A stretch of DNA of 64,000 nt from Bacteroidota bacterium (GTDB taxonomy: Bacteria > Bacteroidota > Bacteroidia > Bacteroidales > JAAUTT01), in NCBI GenBank assembly GCA_021779665.1, contig JAJYAG010000016.1, positions 1 to 64,000 of the forward strand, in the 5' to 3' direction. The position numbers and the translations under genes were made by a program. The notes beneath the pieces are model-generated. The model saw only the letters and a list, made by a program, of their open reading frames with translations, was not told where the DNA came from and made no database searches. The number at the start of each line of letters is the position of its first letter. The stretch's first letter is position 1. This document shows positions 63,294 through 64,000 of this stretch, one piece after another.

Positions 63294-64000
63294 ATGAAGA
63301 AAATCATTACTCTGCTATTTAGTGCTTTTTTACTCACTTCATTAACGGGTGCACAAAATCTGGTTACTAATCCGGGATTTGAGAATGATCCCAGCACATT
63401 TACAGTTGTTGAGAATACAACAAATGTTTTGATGCGGGTAGCTGCTCTGCAGGATGCCACTACGCAAACTACATCTCCAACAGCCATAGCCACGACTGTT
63501 TCAGCAGGGATGTGGGTTAAAAAGGCGGCCAACTCCGGTTATGTGAAAGGCGTTGTTGTAACAACCGATTTCCATTCCGGTACCAGTTGTCTTAATCTGA
63601 AAATTAATTCGAATACAACTCAAACCGGTTTGAATTTTTGGTATAACTGCGTAAATCTCCAGAAGCTGACGACTGGTCTGAATGCAACCAAGAAATACAT
63701 TGCTTCCGTTTGGGCGCGTGCGGATGACACTTCAGGAAATCAATGTAATCAATTGGTTCTTTTTGTAACTGATGGCGTTTTGAAAACCAATTATACAAAA
63801 ACTATTTCCTTAACAGGGGGAACAACCTGGACACAGTATCAGACTACATTCGACCTGCCGACTTGGGTAACCAACAATCCAACTGCCGATTTTACTAACA
63901 GCTATTTTGGGGTGGGCATAACCACCAACTACGATAGCAATTCAAAGACATTGTATTCCGGAATTTTGATGGATGATTTTAGCCTGACAGAAGATACATC
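63294..64000 (+). CDS. Secreted protein with CBM4/9-like N-terminal domain, cut by window end
   Basis: The first 235 codons of a gene that continues past the window. A signal peptide (KKIITLLFSAFLLTSLTGAQ) is followed by NLVTNPGFENDPSTFTVVEN, the usual opening of CBM4/9-type carbohydrate-binding beta-sandwiches, then YIASVWARADDTSGNQC and GILMDDFSLTEDT, which is a typical end of such a domain. The catalytic or sorting part, if any, is outside. It has a promoter box 45 bases upstream and lies in the glycan locus, so binding of the target glycan at the surface is likely. Confidence 0.75.
   Translation, partial: MKKIITLLFSAFLLTSLTGAQNLVTNPGFENDPSTFTVVENTTNVLMRVAALQDATTQTTSPTAIATTVSAGMWVKKAANSGYVKGVVVTTDFHSGTSCLNLKINSNTTQTGLNFWYNCVNLQKLTTGLNATKKYIASVWARADDTSGNQCNQLVLFVTDGVLKTNYTKTISLTGGTTWTQYQTTFDLPTWVTNNPTADFTNSYFGVGITTNYDSNSKTLYSGILMDDFSLTEDT

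Overview
The window is a chromosomal stretch from a Bacteroidota bacterium, most likely order Bacteroidales. Four things point there: many promoters of the TAnnTTTG (-7) type, two proteins with type IX secretion (T9SS) tails, a hybrid two-component system (HTCS) regulator, and family markers such as DUF2723, DUF2851 and peptidase M64. The genus cannot be read from the sequence. Coding density is high. The left half is AT-rich; from about 33.5 kb the sequence is visibly richer in GC.

Left part, 1-4.6 kb: a small peptide-modification locus runs leftward. It holds a 73-residue precursor with repeated ACGA motifs, a radical SAM/SPASM maturase, and the start of a zinc-type/quinone oxidoreductase. 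An HxlR-type redox regulator is divergent from it, followed by panB. A tyrosine recombinase then lies beside a tRNA-Ser.

Middle part, 4.6-33.4 kb: mostly housekeeping genes. They are tatD, guaA, an lpxH-like hydrolase, a SufT/MIP18 protein, a thioesterase, an O-methyltransferase, an M16 peptidase, topB and queA. A potassium locus follows: a KimA/KUP-like APC transporter with KdpD-like and KdpE-like regulators. After that come a Smr protein, lpxB, a ptb-like acyltransferase, a DUF2723 glycosyltransferase, a polysaccharide deacetylase, DUF2851, an Ig-like lipoprotein, tRNA-Gly(CCC), an M64 peptidase, gene remnants, and an IS630 element with a -1 frameshift signal.

Right part, 33.5-64 kb: a sulfated-glycan utilisation locus built around an HTCS regulator. 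Leftward of it runs an operon for a serine-type sulfatase, an N-acetylhexosamine-kinase-like protein, NagB, a NagB/PIG-L fusion and a CBM9-like protein. Rightward runs a tightly packed operon: sulfatase, PL8-like lyase, GH29 fucosidase, GH2, PL8 lyase, GH16 with T9SS tail, and sulfatase. Further on are a heparinase II/III-type lyase, a secreted T9SS protein that resembles animal GH56 hyaluronidases, and the start of another secreted protein. Together these suggest stepwise breakdown of a sulfated, possibly fucosylated, glycosaminoglycan: lyases and hydrolases cut the chain, sulfatases and fucosidase trim it, and amino sugars enter through kinase and NagB. No SusC/SusD pair is present in the window.

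The most notable items are the GH56-like T9SS protein, the ACGX peptide locus tied to a redox regulator, a decayed sulfatase tail just upstream of the heparinase gene, a 21-base in-frame repeat in a sulfatase, and several structured or repeated intergenic elements between 57.7 and 63.3 kb.
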